From positions 1 to 54,680 of the forward strand of contig JAPLRU010000099.1 in NCBI GenBank assembly GCA_026399025.1: DNA of 54,680 nt. Reading direction: 5' to 3'. This DNA is from Methylobacter sp. (GTDB lineage: Bacteria; Pseudomonadota; Gammaproteobacteria; Methylococcales; Methylomonadaceae). The position numbers and the translations under genes were made by a program. The notes under the pieces were generated by a model. It was not told the DNA's origin and did no database searches. It saw only the letters and a list, made by a program, of their open reading frames with translations. Positions 36,520-45,269 of this stretch are shown piece by piece; position 1 is the stretch's first letter; each line of letters begins with the position of its first letter.

Positions 36520-36576
36520 CACCGCGAAGGCACGAAGTTTTATTTTTTACTTTCTTTTCTTCGTGCCTTTGTGGTG
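36520..36576. repeat. Dispersed palindrome, family A, short form
   Basis: Arms CACCGCGAAGGCACGAAG and CTTCGTGCCTTTGTGGTG with a loop of about 20 T-rich bases, directly downstream of folP. Confidence 0.85.
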
Positions 36577-36592
36577 AATAAACGACCGTTTG

Positions 36593-37465
36593 CTACCTAC
36601 TCTGTTTAATCGCCCAAGCCACATCAACCGCCTGCCTATTTTCCTTGACATCGTGCACCCGAAACATCTGCACTCCGGCCATTACCCCTAAAGCCGTGGT
36701 CACCGCAGTGGCGGTAACCAGCTCCGAAGGCTCGGTAACATCGCAAATCGTGCCCATAAACCGTTTGCGACTGGTCCCTAACAGCACCGGAAAACCGGTT
36801 GCCACCAACTTATCAAGATGCGCCAGCAAATCAAGATTATCCTGCTTGCGCTTGGCAAAACCGATGCCCGGATCGATTGCAATAGCTTCTTTTTTAACCC
36901 CTGCTTTTAATGCGGCATTAATGCTTTCATGTAGCGCCTCAAGAACATCTTGCACGACATTGTCATAGTGCGGATTGTCCTGCATGGTTTTTGGGGTTCC
37001 CTGGCTGTGCATCAAAATAATCGGTACGCCGGTTTTCGCAGCCAGCGTCAAGATTGCCGGGTCCGCCCTGCCCCCGGAAACATCATTGATAATATTGGCT
37101 CCGGCAGTCAAAGCCGCTTTAGCGACCTCGCTTAAAGTCGTATCGATACTGATTAAAATATCGCCGGACACACACTCTCTGATGGCTTCAATTACCGGAA
37201 CGACCCGCTGGATTTGCTCGCCAGCCGCAACCGGATCGGATCCGGGGCGGGTTGATTCGCCGCCTATGTCAATAATATCCACGCCTTCCGACACCATAAG
37301 CTCAACCTGCCGCATGGCTGCATCAAGGCCCGAGAATTTGCCGCCATCGGAAAAACTGTCCGGCGTTACATTTAAAATCCCCATAATCACCGGCCTATCG
37401 CCATTGATAGCGTGTATACCGCAAACCAGCCTGGAATTGGCGTGGCTATTGAATTGACTGAACAT
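36593..37465 (-). CDS. folP: Dihydropteroate synthase (folate pathway)
   Basis: A 290-residue TIM-barrel enzyme joining p-aminobenzoate to 6-hydroxymethyl-dihydropterin diphosphate. Signatures are GILNVTPDSFSDGG, IIDIGGESTRPGSDPV, the pterin-pocket NDVSGG and DPGIGFAKR. This is the standard bacterial FolP. It is distinct from the DHPS-like protein of the divergent operon 80 bases away, so folate and tetrahydromethanopterin genes share one promoter region here. It lacks the usual neighbours ftsH and glmM. Confidence 0.95.
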   Translation of the reverse strand: MFSQFNSHANSRLVCGIHAINGDRPVIMGILNVTPDSFSDGGKFSGLDAAMRQVELMVSEGVDIIDIGGESTRPGSDPVAAGEQIQRVVPVIEAIRECVSGDILISIDTTLSEVAKAALTAGANIINDVSGGRADPAILTLAAKTGVPIILMHSQGTPKTMQDNPHYDNVVQDVLEALHESINAALKAGVKKEAIAIDPGIGFAKRKQDNLDLLAHLDKLVATGFPVLLGTSRKRFMGTICDVTEPSELVTATAVTTALGVMAGVQMFRVHDVKENRQAVDVAWAIKQSR

Positions 37466-37545
37466 TCCCTTAAAACTCCTGTGCGCGAAATCGGCGTATT
37501 GATTGATGTATAATAAGCAATTGTTTTCGAGCCTGATTGAAATTA

Positions 37546-38082
37546 ATGCCTAAACCTCGATTAGCCTGGGCTGTTACCGGCTCCGGTCATTATATAGAAG
37601 CATGCCTGGACTTCCTGCTGACTCTGGATGACGTTGACTTATATTTAAGCCAAGCCGGAGAAGAAGTGTTGAAGATGTACGGCATTAACCTCGATGACCT
37701 CCGCAAGAGAATACCGGTCTACCGGGACAAAGCCGCCTCAGCGCCGCCGGTCGGGCATTTTTACAAAGGTTATTACCATACTTTTGTAATGGCCCCGACC
37801 ACATCGAATACCGTTGCCAAATGCGTACTGGGCATCGCCGATTCCTTGGTCACCAATCTTTATTCCCAAGCCGGAAAATGCAAGGTTCCCAGCATTGTCT
37901 ATCCTTGCGACATTGCTCCTGAAATGGAAACCACCGCACCGGGTGGAAAAGTTATGGTTTATCCGCGTAAAATCGACCTCGAAGGCACGGCCAAATTACG
38001 CACTTTTGAATATACCAGCGTCGTTGACAGCGTCGATGAATTGATTAAGCATGTTACAGAACGGTTGCAATCTCTGAAATGA
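37546..38082 (+). CDS. Flavoprotein of the tetrahydromethanopterin gene set
   Basis: 178 residues of the flavoprotein (PF02441) superfamily that includes archaeal AfpA and DmrB-like proteins. FMN-binding elements are the opening WAVTGSGHYIEACLDFL, the MAPTTSNTVAKCVLGIADSL block and the later YPCDIAPEMETTAPGG. In methylotrophs such a gene accompanies tetrahydromethanopterin synthesis and is thought to serve as a dihydromethanopterin reductase or its redox partner; which one applies here cannot be read. I chose the ATG at 37546 over the TTG at 37537. Its stop overlaps the next ATG (ATGA). Confidence 0.82.
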   Translation: MPKPRLAWAVTGSGHYIEACLDFLLTLDDVDLYLSQAGEEVLKMYGINLDDLRKRIPVYRDKAASAPPVGHFYKGYYHTFVMAPTTSNTVAKCVLGIADSLVTNLYSQAGKCKVPSIVYPCDIAPEMETTAPGGKVMVYPRKIDLEGTAKLRTFEYTSVVDSVDELIKHVTERLQSLK

Positions 38083-39515
38083 GCGAACACATACTCTTTC
38101 TTACCGGTAAATTGGCGGAAAAGCAGCTGCATAATATCCTGCAAAAAATGCAGCCGAAATTCAGCTATACCGTGCATCAACTGGGACTTAAAGTCGCCGC
38201 GCTGATGACCGCAGACATGATAGGCCGGCGCTTGACCGACACCTTCGGAGCAGACCGTATACTGGTGCCCGGACGCTGCCGGGGCGATTTGGACGCGCTG
38301 TCGAAAAACTTAGGCTTGCCGGTTGAACGCGGTCCGGACGAACTCAAAGACTTGCCGATGTTTTTCGGGCAAGCCGCGCATAAACCCGATCTAAGCCGCT
38401 ATAAGGTCAAAATTTTTGCCGAAATCGTCGATGCGCCCAATGTCAGCGTTGAAGAAGTGCTTAAGCGCGCCCATTATTACAAGCAAAACGGAGCGGATGT
38501 AATCGACATAGGCTGCTTGCCAAGCACCGATTTTCCGCATATGGAAGACATCATCTGCACCTTGAAACAAGAAGGCTTCAGCGTCAGCATCGATTCGCTG
38601 GAAGCGAACGATTTGCTCCGAGGCGGCAAAGCCGGAGCCGATTACATGCTCAGCCTGCACGAAAGCACGTTATGGGTTGCCGATGAAGTCGCCGCAACGC
38701 CGATTTTAATCCCGGAAAGGCATGAAGACTTGGCCTCATTGGATCGAGCCATTAACATTATGCAAGCCAAAAACCGCGCCTTTATCGTCGATCCGATTCT
38801 GGACCCCTTGCATTTCGGTTTTACCCAATCCATCGTGCGCTATCATGAAGTCAGGAAAAATCATCCCGACATTGAAATGATGCTGGGCGTCGGCAATATC
38901 ACCGAACTGACCCATGCCGATACCATGGGCATGAACGCTTTGCTATTGGGTATCTGTTCGGAGCTTAACATTAACAGCATCTTGGCAACCCAAGTTAGCC
39001 GCCACGCCTGCCGGGCCGTCAAAGAAGCCGATTTGGCCCGGCGCATTATGTTTGCAGCAAAACAACATGACATGTTGCCCAAGCATATCGATTCCGGCTT
39101 AATGGCCTTGCATGAAACCTCGCCCTTTCCTTACAGCCTGGATGAAATCAAGGAACTGGCCGGACAAATCAAAGACCCCAGTTACCGCGTGCAAATCAGC
39201 GCCGAAGGCGTGCATATTTTTAATCGAGATGGCTTGCACAGCGCTACCGACCCGTTCGACCTGTTTCCAAAACTGCATGTAGAAAACGACGGCGGTCACG
39301 CTTTTTATTTGGGCGTTGAACTGGCCCGCGCGGAGATAGCTTGGCAGCTAGGTAAACGTTATACTCAGGATCAAGCATTGCAATGGGGTTGCGCAAGCGA
39401 CAGCACGGAAACCACCATTGATTTACATACCTTTAAACCGGCCGGAACCACGTTCGCTACGCCGGCGCATGACCGGGCCGCAGACAACGACACTATCGGC
39501 GATAAAAAACACTAA
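38079..39515 (+). CDS. Dihydropteroate synthase-like protein of methanopterin biosynthesis
   Basis: 478 residues. An N-terminal DUF6513-type domain (about 1-115, ILFLTGKLAEKQL) is fused to a pterin-binding TIM barrel (about 115-400; GADVIDIGCLPSTDFPHMED, FSVSIDSLEANDLLRGG, MLGVGNITELTHADTMGMN) and a C-terminal extension. The barrel departs from FolP signatures, as expected for the enzyme joining a pterin to the ribofuranosyl-aminobenzene phosphate of methanopterin rather than to p-aminobenzoate. That role is established for the gene set, not proved for this member. It starts inside the upstream stop codon. Confidence 0.83.
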   Translation: MSEHILFLTGKLAEKQLHNILQKMQPKFSYTVHQLGLKVAALMTADMIGRRLTDTFGADRILVPGRCRGDLDALSKNLGLPVERGPDELKDLPMFFGQAAHKPDLSRYKVKIFAEIVDAPNVSVEEVLKRAHYYKQNGADVIDIGCLPSTDFPHMEDIICTLKQEGFSVSIDSLEANDLLRGGKAGADYMLSLHESTLWVADEVAATPILIPERHEDLASLDRAINIMQAKNRAFIVDPILDPLHFGFTQSIVRYHEVRKNHPDIEMMLGVGNITELTHADTMGMNALLLGICSELNINSILATQVSRHACRAVKEADLARRIMFAAKQHDMLPKHIDSGLMALHETSPFPYSLDEIKELAGQIKDPSYRVQISAEGVHIFNRDGLHSATDPFDLFPKLHVENDGGHAFYLGVELARAEIAWQLGKRYTQDQALQWGCASDSTETTIDLHTFKPAGTTFATPAHDRAADNDTIGDKKH

Positions 39516-39522
39516 AGCATTC

Positions 39523-40104
39523 ATGATTCAAGAAACCATAGTCATCACTCAAAATAATTCAGGCTTAGCGCACATTGCGCCGATGGGGGTTCATATTTCC
39601 CCTGATCCTCAAACAGCCGGTGACGAATTCGTTATCCTGCCGTTTCGCCCATCAACCACGCTTAACAACCTGCTCGAAAGCAAAACCGCAGTGCTCAATT
39701 ATTGCGCCGATGTGCGGGTATTTGCCGGATGTTTGACCGGACGGCGCAACTGGCCGTTAAAACCGGCGGAAAAAATCAGCGGACAAGTGTTACACTGTGC
39801 GTTAGCCCATACCGAAGTTGAACTGGTGCATGTCGAAGATGACGAGATCCGGCCCAAACTGTTCTGCAAAGCCGTGCATACCGTTAATCATGCGCCCTTT
39901 ACAGGTTTTAACCGCGCTCAGTCGTCGGTATTGGAAGCAGCGATTTTAATCAGCCGCTTAAACATGATTCCCTTGGAAAAAATAGAAGCGGAAATCGACT
40001 ATTTACGTATCGGTCTGGAAAAAACAGCAGGCAGCCGTGAGCTGGAAGCCTGGGGTTGGTTGATGACCGTCATTGAAAACTATAAAACAGAGATCAGCGC
40101 ATGA
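39523..40104 (+). CDS. DUF447 family protein of the tetrahydromethanopterin gene set
   Basis: 193 residues with the DUF447 flavin-reductase-like split barrel: MGVHISPDPQTAGDEFVILP, FRPSTTLNNLL, ESKTAVLNYCADVRVFA. DUF447 occurs in methanogens and in methylotrophs with the methanopterin C1 pathway; its reaction is not known to me. The start at 39523 follows the previous stop by seven bases. A longer frame from 39418 overlaps the previous gene and lacks family residues. The next gene begins four bases before its stop. Confidence 0.85.
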   Translation: MIQETIVITQNNSGLAHIAPMGVHISPDPQTAGDEFVILPFRPSTTLNNLLESKTAVLNYCADVRVFAGCLTGRRNWPLKPAEKISGQVLHCALAHTEVELVHVEDDEIRPKLFCKAVHTVNHAPFTGFNRAQSSVLEAAILISRLNMIPLEKIEAEIDYLRIGLEKTAGSRELEAWGWLMTVIENYKTEISA

Positions 40105-41174
40105 CCGGAATGCTTGCCAGCGTTAACAGCCTAGACGAAGCCCTTCAGGCCTTAAGCGCCAACGTCGATATTATTGATCTGAAGCAGCCGGCTTTAGGCG
40201 CTTTAGGTGCGTTAACAACCGATGAGGTCAAAAATATTGTGCTGGGAATTGACCGCCGCCGTCCCGTCAGCGCCACCGTTGGCGACCTACAGATGTCCCC
40301 GGAAATCGTTTATCAAGCGGTAAAAGCGATGGCCGAAACCGGCGTTGATTATATAAAGATCGGTTTTTTTCCAGGCGCAGACTGGCAAGGATCTATAGAA
40401 AGTCTAAGTGTATTGGCGCAACAGGATATTGCACTGATCGCCGTATTGTTCGCCGATACCCGGCCGGACTTTTCCGTTATAACGCTGCTGAAAAAGGCCG
40501 GTTTCGAAGGCATCATGCTCGATACCCTGAACAAAACCAGCGGTTCTTTAACCCAGATCATGACAAAGACCGACATAGAACGCTTTGTCAAACAGGTCAA
40601 AGAGCAGCAATTAATCTGCGGACTGGCCGGTTCGCTCAGACTGGAAGACGTCGTGGAACTGATGCCTTACCGGCCCGATTATCTTGGTTTTAGAGGCGCA
40701 TTGTGCCAAGAATATAACCGGACAGGGCAATTGAATAAATGGTCGGTTATTCAAATAAAGCGAGCGATAGAACATTGCGGCTACCATCAAAATCCGTTAC
40801 CGGTACAGCATGAATCAACCGTCAACAAGCGTATTTTAATTGCCGACGATAATGAAATAAACCGGCTGTTATTGGCCAACATGCTGGAGCTGAATGGCTA
40901 TACCGTTGACTCCGCGATTAACGGCGCGGAAGCCCTGCAATTCATTAACAAAAATCAATATAAGATGGCATTTATCGATTTGAGCATGCCGGTCATGTCG
41001 GGACTGGAGATGATAAGAATCCTAAGAAAAGAGCGTAACACGTTAAAAGTCGCCGCCATCAGCGCTTATACCGATGACCATAAAATGACCGAGGCCCTCG
41101 GCGCCGGATTCGATTACAGCCTAAGTAAGCCGGTTGATGAAGATTATTTAGTTGCGCTGATAAATCTGCATTAA
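40101..41174 (+). CDS. mfnB: MfnB-like (5-formylfuran-3-yl)methyl phosphate synthase fused to a receiver domain
   Basis: A 357-residue fusion. Residues 1-226 are MfnB (DUF556): the Schiff-base/catalytic lysines correspond to Lys28 (DLKQP) and Lys86 (YIKIGFF), and GLAGSLRLED closes the barrel. MfnB builds the furan precursor of methanofuran/methylofuran from two triose phosphates. After a linker (227-243), residues 244-357 form a CheY-like receiver with Asp249-Asp250, phospho-acceptor Asp293 (FIDLSMPVMSG), Ser321 and Lys343 (LSKP), all the key positions. I see no output domain. It is the last gene of the operon, overlapping DUF447 by four bases. Confidence 0.92.
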   Translation: MTGMLASVNSLDEALQALSANVDIIDLKQPALGALGALTTDEVKNIVLGIDRRRPVSATVGDLQMSPEIVYQAVKAMAETGVDYIKIGFFPGADWQGSIESLSVLAQQDIALIAVLFADTRPDFSVITLLKKAGFEGIMLDTLNKTSGSLTQIMTKTDIERFVKQVKEQQLICGLAGSLRLEDVVELMPYRPDYLGFRGALCQEYNRTGQLNKWSVIQIKRAIEHCGYHQNPLPVQHESTVNKRILIADDNEINRLLLANMLELNGYTVDSAINGAEALQFINKNQYKMAFIDLSMPVMSGLEMIRILRKERNTLKVAAISAYTDDHKMTEALGAGFDYSLSKPVDEDYLVALINLH

Positions 41175-41423
41175 GTCGAAAGCGGCATAAAGTGCGGCCC
41201 AAGCACTACGTTCTTTTATCCTTACCCCTCGCTAAAATCTAAACAACGCCTCATTCCGACCGTGACATGCGCCTCCTATTCTCCGCAGGGCAAGCACCAA
41301 CAGTTGTAGGCGCTTTAGGCGAAGCTTGCACTCCAGACACGCCATAGTTTTGTTATTTTCAGTAATCTATTGCAAAAAACAGCAGTGATTTTTTATTACC
41401 ACGCCAAATAAATTACGCTGGAA
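41175..41423. other. Intergenic region with a short arm of a GCACTCC palindrome
   Basis: About 250 bases between convergent genes. It contains GGCGAAGCTTGCACTCCAG (41317-41335), one arm of the palindrome seen whole at 51498. No gene seen. Confidence 0.5.
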
Positions 41424-41981
41424 TCAGCTAAAAAGACGGATTAATTCGGTTTTGAGCTGCGCGAAGTGAGCATGTTCAAAGTCATAAGGCGCGTTCGGAT
41501 AGGCTATATTGTAAATTTGGTTAAGAATCGCCTTGTGGTTTTCTTTGGATTTAAATTGTGAGCAGTCTAAAAAACATTCTATGCACTTTCTTTGTGCGTC
41601 AGGAATAGTGGATAAAATGAAGGATTCTAAATAACCGGTTTTTGTTGTTGGGTCGCATACGATATAAGTGTGACTGACTTCTTGAAACCCTAATTGGCCG
41701 ATAATATCATTCAAAGCTGTTTGTGTATTTTCAAAACCGCCGTAGACAGCATCGTTTGTAACATTATCCGCATCAACAACAAATAAAATCTTTTCAATTT
41801 GATTACTATCAATATCTAATTTCAAATCATCATACTTTTTATCGGCTGAGTCGAATAACTTACTTTTCCCACCAAAAGTATAAAAGTTAACGTGGTGTTC
41901 ATGAAAGCCAAGGTGGGTGATTAATTCCTTACAAAAATCTCGATCATTTTTCCCTTCACATATAATAGCAACGCTTACCAT
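41424..41981 (-). CDS. TOPRIM-fold nuclease-like protein (DUF3226 type)
   Basis: 185 residues. TOPRIM metal-site residues are visible: Glu9 in AIICEGKNDRDF and the Asp-X-Asp at 70-72 (FVVDADN). A DUF3226-like GGKSKLF lies between and CDPTTKTGYLESFIL follows. Small TOPRIM proteins of this type are often encoded with an AAA/ABC-like ATPase, as here: the gene overlaps the ATPase by seven bases and GAGG precedes its ATG. Inferred role is the effector nuclease of a two-gene defence module. Confidence 0.82.
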   Translation of the reverse strand: MVSVAIICEGKNDRDFCKELITHLGFHEHHVNFYTFGGKSKLFDSADKKYDDLKLDIDSNQIEKILFVVDADNVTNDAVYGGFENTQTALNDIIGQLGFQEVSHTYIVCDPTTKTGYLESFILSTIPDAQRKCIECFLDCSQFKSKENHKAILNQIYNIAYPNAPYDFEHAHFAQLKTELIRLFS

Positions 41982-42940
41982 CCCCTTACCTCGCGTTCTT
42001 GTTCAATACTATCTATCAGCATTTCATAATCACGAGTTATGGCTTTAATTTCCTGTTGTTTGTTTTTAACTAAGGTTGTATAGCTGATATCCAGCTGTTC
42101 CAGTTTTTTGGCAACCCGCGCAAATGATTCCAGCATTTCCTTTGAATGCGTAATAGCAAATACTTGGCAGTTAGTTTTTTTAGAGAGCGTTAGAATAAGT
42201 TCCCATAATCTATCTAATTGGGTGTAATGGATGCCGTTATCTATCTCATCGATAAATAAATAGCCGTTTTCACAGGCATAAAGGGCGCAGATGATGGAAA
42301 TATAATGTCTTAAGCCGTCGCCGAATTCGACTATATCGCGGTATTCGCCATTAGTTTTACATTGTGGCTTATCACCGATGACCTTAAAGTTTTCAATGCT
42401 ATCATCAAATTCTTTTACAAAGCCATTTAACTCACTTTCTAAATCTTGTTTTTGGATAGCTTGAAAAACTTTAATTAACTCATTATCACTCCAGCCGAAG
42501 TTGTCTATGAATTTTATATTAAAAACATGATCAATAATAATATTTAAGTTTTTAGCATCAATATTTTTTGAGTTGTCATTAATAACAAAGTGATATTCTT
42601 TTCTGGCATCAATTTCTGTAATTTTGAAATCAGTATATTTTAAATTAGATTTTGCAGTGTATTTTTTTGTAGCATCTGTAATTTTTTCATAAAATATACT
42701 TTTATTAACAATATTTAAATTTTCACGTGCATGGTTAACGCTATAGATAGCCGTCATTATTGCGTTAATATTGATGGAATGAACATTAATATAACAAGCC
42801 TCCATAAACGCCGTCTTACCAATATTATTTTTCCCGCCAATCAAATTAACCCGTTTAAAACCCGATGCTTTAAAATCGGTAAAACATTTAAACTGTTTTA
42901 TTTCAATCTCTGTTAAAAAATGCTCATCCATTTTATTCAT
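41975..42940 (-). CDS. AAA/ABC-type ATPase of the OLD-like class
   Basis: 321 residues. The Walker A is Gly36-Lys37-Asn-Asn-Ile-Gly41-Lys42-Thr43 (GGKNNIGKT). A signature-like FGDGLRHY lies at 206-213, Walker B is YLFIDEIDNG (Asp231-Glu232), and the switch histidine is in AITHSKEM (His265). This is the AAA_15/AAA_21 pattern of OLD, RloC and PARIS AriA ATPases. The gene is AT-rich compared with flanking rsgA and mfnB, suggesting horizontal acquisition. The start could be codon 1 or Met4. With the TOPRIM gene it forms a two-gene unit. Confidence 0.85.
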   Translation of the reverse strand: MNKMDEHFLTEIEIKQFKCFTDFKASGFKRVNLIGGKNNIGKTAFMEACYINVHSININAIMTAIYSVNHARENLNIVNKSIFYEKITDATKKYTAKSNLKYTDFKITEIDARKEYHFVINDNSKNIDAKNLNIIIDHVFNIKFIDNFGWSDNELIKVFQAIQKQDLESELNGFVKEFDDSIENFKVIGDKPQCKTNGEYRDIVEFGDGLRHYISIICALYACENGYLFIDEIDNGIHYTQLDRLWELILTLSKKTNCQVFAITHSKEMLESFARVAKKLEQLDISYTTLVKNKQQEIKAITRDYEMLIDSIEQEREVRGW

Positions 42941-43044
42941 CCTATGCGATTACCAAGAATACGCAGAATTTATAGAGTGCCATACATCAATCGATACAAA
43001 AGCAAGTATCCAATTCGCAAATAACTCTTCCAGTCAAATGACTA

Positions 43045-43932
43045 TCAGACAAACGCCGTAGGCATTTTCTCCCTCAGCTTTAAAAACCGCTGATACCGCG
43101 TCATCGAAATATCGCCGTTTTCCGCCGCCACCCGCACCGCACAGCCCTTATCGACCAAATGACGGCAATTCTTAAATTGGCATTGCTCAATTAATGGCTG
43201 AAACTCACGATAACCGTAAGCCAATTGTTGCTCTGATAGTCCCGCCAGTCCGAAAATCGCAACGCCGGGACTGTCGATTAAATCGCCGCCTTGCTCCATA
43301 TGGTATAGCGTGGCTGCGGTGGTGGTATGCCGACCGTGTTTGGTGGTTGCCGAGATGGTGTTGGTCTTGAGTTCTTTATCGGGAATGATCGCATTGGTTA
43401 ACGACGACTTACCGACGCCGGATTGTCCGGTTAAAATGCTGACCTGATCTTTTAAGGCTTGTTTGAGTTCATCCAGACCCGATGCCGCTGTGGCGCTGAC
43501 TCGGTATAACGCATAGCCCAGGTTGGTATAATCCAGCAGTTCTTGCTCGATACCGGCCGATTGCGCCAGATCGGTTTTATTCAGCACTAGCGCCGCATCG
43601 ATATTGCGGTTTTCGCAAATCGCCAGATATTGATCTATCAGTAAAAAGTCGCAATAAGGCTCGATGGCAAAGACGACAAAGACGGTATCGATATTGGCCG
43701 CAACCGGACGGGTCTTGCCGTTTCTGGACGGACGCATCAATAACGAACGCCTAGGCAGGATTTGTTCTATGCGGCCTTGATCGGGCGAGGATTGCGTCCA
43801 TAACACCTTGTCGCCGACTGCGACGGTTTCCAGCCGTCGCAGGGTTTGGCAAAGTACGATTTTATCGTCATATTCAACCGCAATGCCCTGACCTAAATGG
43901 GAGATAACCAGTCCTTCAATTAACTCAGCCAT
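43045..43932 (-). CDS. rsgA: Ribosome small subunit-dependent GTPase A
   Basis: 295 residues. A circularly permuted GTPase that checks late 30S assembly. The N-terminal OB domain (residues 1-70) is followed by G4 (NKTD), then G1 (LTGQSGVGKSSL), and G3 (LIDSPGV). The C-terminal zinc knuckle is C-QFKN-C-RHLVDKG-C. It overlaps the M48 protease stop by one base (TAATG), so the two are co-translated. Confidence 0.95.
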   Translation of the reverse strand: MAELIEGLVISHLGQGIAVEYDDKIVLCQTLRRLETVAVGDKVLWTQSSPDQGRIEQILPRRSLLMRPSRNGKTRPVAANIDTVFVVFAIEPYCDFLLIDQYLAICENRNIDAALVLNKTDLAQSAGIEQELLDYTNLGYALYRVSATAASGLDELKQALKDQVSILTGQSGVGKSSLTNAIIPDKELKTNTISATTKHGRHTTTAATLYHMEQGGDLIDSPGVAIFGLAGLSEQQLAYGYREFQPLIEQCQFKNCRHLVDKGCAVRVAAENGDISMTRYQRFLKLREKMPTAFV

Positions 43933-45182
43933 TATGCAGGACGTATTTGCGATTCTAAATTGGCAATACGGATAGCCGCCGGCGGATGGCTGTAATGGAA
44001 CGCGGAATACAAAGGGTCAGGCGTTAAAGTACTGGCGTTTTCTTCAAATAATTTAACCAAAGCGCTGATCAGTTTTTCGGCTTTAGCATTGCTCGAGGCA
44101 AAATTATCGGCTTCAAATTCAAATTTACGTTGAAAAAAAGCGATGATGGGTTGGATAAAAAAGGTAAACGACGATGACACCAGCATAAATAACAACAAGG
44201 CTGCGGCATGTGAAGGTTGCGCTACGCCCAAACCATTGTAGAACCATTGCTGGTCGATCAGCCAACCTAAAACCGCAAAACTCACCAAGGTCATAACGGC
44301 ATTGGCAATCAGCATCTTAATCGTATGTTTGCATTTGAAATGGCCCAGTTCGTGCGCCAGTATCGCTTCCAATTCTTCATCATCCAAAGACTTGATCAAG
44401 GTGTCGAAAAACACGATGCGCTTGTTGTTGCCAAGGCCGGTGAAATAGGCGTTGCCGTGGCCTGAGCGTTTGGAGCCGTCCATGATGAAGATGCCTTGAC
44501 TGCTAAAGCCGCAACGGGTCAGCAAGCCTTGAATCCGCTCTTTTAACGAACCTTCTTCCATGGGCGTGAATTTATTGAATAACGGTGCGATCACGGTGGG
44601 GTAAAGCCAGCTCATCAACAATGAAAAGCCTATCAGGATGCCCCAAGCCCATAACCACCACAACGAACCTATGCTGTCCATAACCCACAGTATTAAAGCC
44701 AGCAATGGCATGCCGATAGCGGCGACTAAAGCCAGTTGCAACAGTTGATCTTTAATGAATTGTTGCGGGGTGCTTTTGTTGAAACCGAACTTTTCTTCAA
44801 TCACAAAGGTTTGGTAGACGCTGGTGGGGATTTCCACCGCCGTCATGATCAGGAAAACACTGCCTAACGCCGCTAATCCGGCTATTAAAGGCGATTGCAC
44901 AGCAGCCGCCCAGAATTCGAAAGCCCAATTAATGCCGCCGCCGATAGTTAATATTAACAACAGCGCGACGCTAATGAAGCTGTCTATCTTGCCCAGCTTG
45001 CTTTTTTCCAGCGTATAGTCGGCGGCTTTTTGGTGAGCCTCCAGCGAAACGGTATCTTTAAAAGCTTCGGGCACGGCGGAACGGTGCTTGGCGACATAAT
45101 CGGCATGCCGTTCGGCCAGCCAAAATTGGACCGAAAAAGAGAGCGTTAATGCGATTAAAAAGATAATAGTAAAGCTGTTCAT
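43932..45182 (-). CDS. M48 family (Ste24/CAAX-type) membrane metalloprotease
   Basis: 416 residues. An N-terminal M48_N domain with several membrane helices precedes the zinc site HELGHFKCKH, with the third ligand Glu in FEFEADNFA. Length and layout fit the Ste24p/CAAX prenyl protease group rather than HtpX. Bacterial members probably act in membrane protein quality control. The gene order M48-rsgA, divergent from orn, is common in gammaproteobacteria. Confidence 0.9.
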   Translation of the reverse strand: MNSFTIIFLIALTLSFSVQFWLAERHADYVAKHRSAVPEAFKDTVSLEAHQKAADYTLEKSKLGKIDSFISVALLLILTIGGGINWAFEFWAAAVQSPLIAGLAALGSVFLIMTAVEIPTSVYQTFVIEEKFGFNKSTPQQFIKDQLLQLALVAAIGMPLLALILWVMDSIGSLWWLWAWGILIGFSLLMSWLYPTVIAPLFNKFTPMEEGSLKERIQGLLTRCGFSSQGIFIMDGSKRSGHGNAYFTGLGNNKRIVFFDTLIKSLDDEELEAILAHELGHFKCKHTIKMLIANAVMTLVSFAVLGWLIDQQWFYNGLGVAQPSHAAALLLFMLVSSSFTFFIQPIIAFFQRKFEFEADNFASSNAKAEKLISALVKLFEENASTLTPDPLYSAFHYSHPPAAIRIANLESQIRPA

Positions 45183-45269
45183 AAGCGCGATTCTTCAAAG
45201 TTTAAGGTTAGACGTACAGATTAGCCAATGCTACACTAACCGCCCTCTTATATACAATGGAATCAATAC

